From NCBI GenBank assembly GCA_003175865.1, contig PSRF01000072.1:1-5392 (forward strand): DNA of 5,392 bases, written 5' to 3'. Every line of letters starts with the position of its first letter. The first letter of the stretch is position 1. The notes below the pieces were generated by a model. It was not told the origin of the DNA, made no database searches, and saw nothing but the letters and a program-made list of their open reading frames with translations. A program made the translations under genes and the position numbers. The DNA is from Blastocatellia bacterium. Lineage in GTDB: Bacteria; Acidobacteriota; Blastocatellia; Pyrinomonadales; Pyrinomonadaceae. This document shows positions 4,925-5,392 of this stretch, in pieces.

Positions 4925-5392
4925 TTATTTTGCGTAATAACCGGGTCTAGCGTGCGCGACCAGATCAGGTCGATTCACAAGCTGTACCTGAACACTTCGC
5001 CAGGTTGCGTCACGCTTGTCGTTTGAAGGTTTGTATCCGATGCTGTAGATCTTGCCCAAGTCGTTAATGACCTGTTCGTAAACTCCGTTCAGATCCGAAA
5101 GTTTGCGCGCTTTGTAGTACGACCCACCCGTTTCATCTGCCAAAGCCTGGAGCATCTTACGCGCGCTGGCGTAGATCTTTTTGGTGTAATCATTCGAAAA
5201 TTCGTCTCGTTCCGTGTCGAGATAGATTGGAACTACCAGCACGTCCGACTGTCCTACTGCTTCTAGAAGATCCTCGAAGCTGATTCTTGAACCAAGGGAC
5301 TGACCAAATGAGCCCATCGAATTGTCGACGCCATCAGTCATCATAACAATAGCTCGCCGGCGATCTAACGTCGCTGGGCCAACAACTTCATC
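4925..5392 (-). CDS. VWFA-related (acidobacterial type) domain protein, C-terminal part
   Basis: The frame is open from the right window edge to TAA at 4927-4925, giving 155 residues that lack the N-terminus. The ATG at 5344 is internal: upstream in-frame codons read DEVVGPATLDRRRAIV and run into MMTDGVDNS, which is the hydrophobic strand and the third metal-site motif (T-D-G) of a von Willebrand factor A fold. Then come a helix and strand (LLEAVGQSDVLVVPIYLD), a helix with LQALADETGG, and the ending typical of the acidobacterial VWFA-related family: YSIGYKPSN, RDATWRSVQV and ARPGYY. The DxSxS part of the metal site lies outside the window. Such proteins usually carry a signal peptide and are thought to act in the envelope; their ligand is unknown. 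The close spacing to the oxidoreductase downstream suggests a shared transcript. Confidence 0.88.
   Translation of the reverse strand, partial: DEVVGPATLDRRRAIVMMTDGVDNSMGSFGQSLGSRISFEDLLEAVGQSDVLVVPIYLDTERDEFSNDYTKKIYASARKMLQALADETGGSYYKARKLSDLNGVYEQVINDLGKIYSIGYKPSNDKRDATWRSVQVQLVNRPDLVAHARPGYYAK

Noticed and set aside
1..5392. A new defence, mobile or secondary-metabolite system
   Set aside because: All genes belong to common families, and no nuclease, transposase, integrase, toxin-antitoxin pair or synthase was found on either strand.

Overview
The window looks like chromosomal DNA of an acidobacterium, possibly of the Blastocatellia/Pyrinomonadaceae type. The evidence is the C-terminal half of a VWFA-related protein of the kind expanded in Acidobacteriota, a secreted M28 peptidase with a PA-like insertion, exported and cytosolic Gfo/Idh/MocA oxidoreductases, and base composition that looks close to half G+C by eye. 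This is inferred from family content; no marker gene is present.

All recognisable genes lie on the minus strand, so transcription runs from the right edge to the left. In that order they are: the 3' part of a VWA-domain gene (4925-5392, cut by the window edge); a cytosolic Gfo/Idh/MocA oxidoreductase (3897-4916) 8 bases behind it; a Tat-exported oxidoreductase resembling glucose-fructose oxidoreductase (2725-3843), separated by 53 bases that hold a strong hairpin; a secreted M28 zinc peptidase (1150-2589) after a 135-base gap; a YdeI/OmdA-family protein (564-1160) whose start overlaps the end of the peptidase gene; then a 408-base non-coding stretch; and finally the first 51 codons of a secreted protein (1-155) that runs off the left edge and is easily missed because it is short.

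The non-coding stretch 156-563 is the most structured part of the window. It holds five copies, in both orientations, of a small hairpin-forming repeat built on an ACCACCGR / YCGGTGGT arm pair and a loop usually related to ATGAA/TTCAT. Two copies (238-276 and 468-505) are inverted copies of each other over about 39 bases. One copy is only a half unit that can pair with its neighbour instead of with itself.

The genes do not form a recognisable single pathway. The two neighbouring oxidoreductases suggest sugar or sugar-derivative redox chemistry on both sides of the inner membrane. The peptidase, the VWA protein and the left-edge protein belong to the secreted or envelope fraction. I see no CRISPR array, transposase, tRNA, rRNA or defence system, and no convincing new multi-gene system. 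The repeat cluster and the oxidoreductase pair are the parts most worth a second look.
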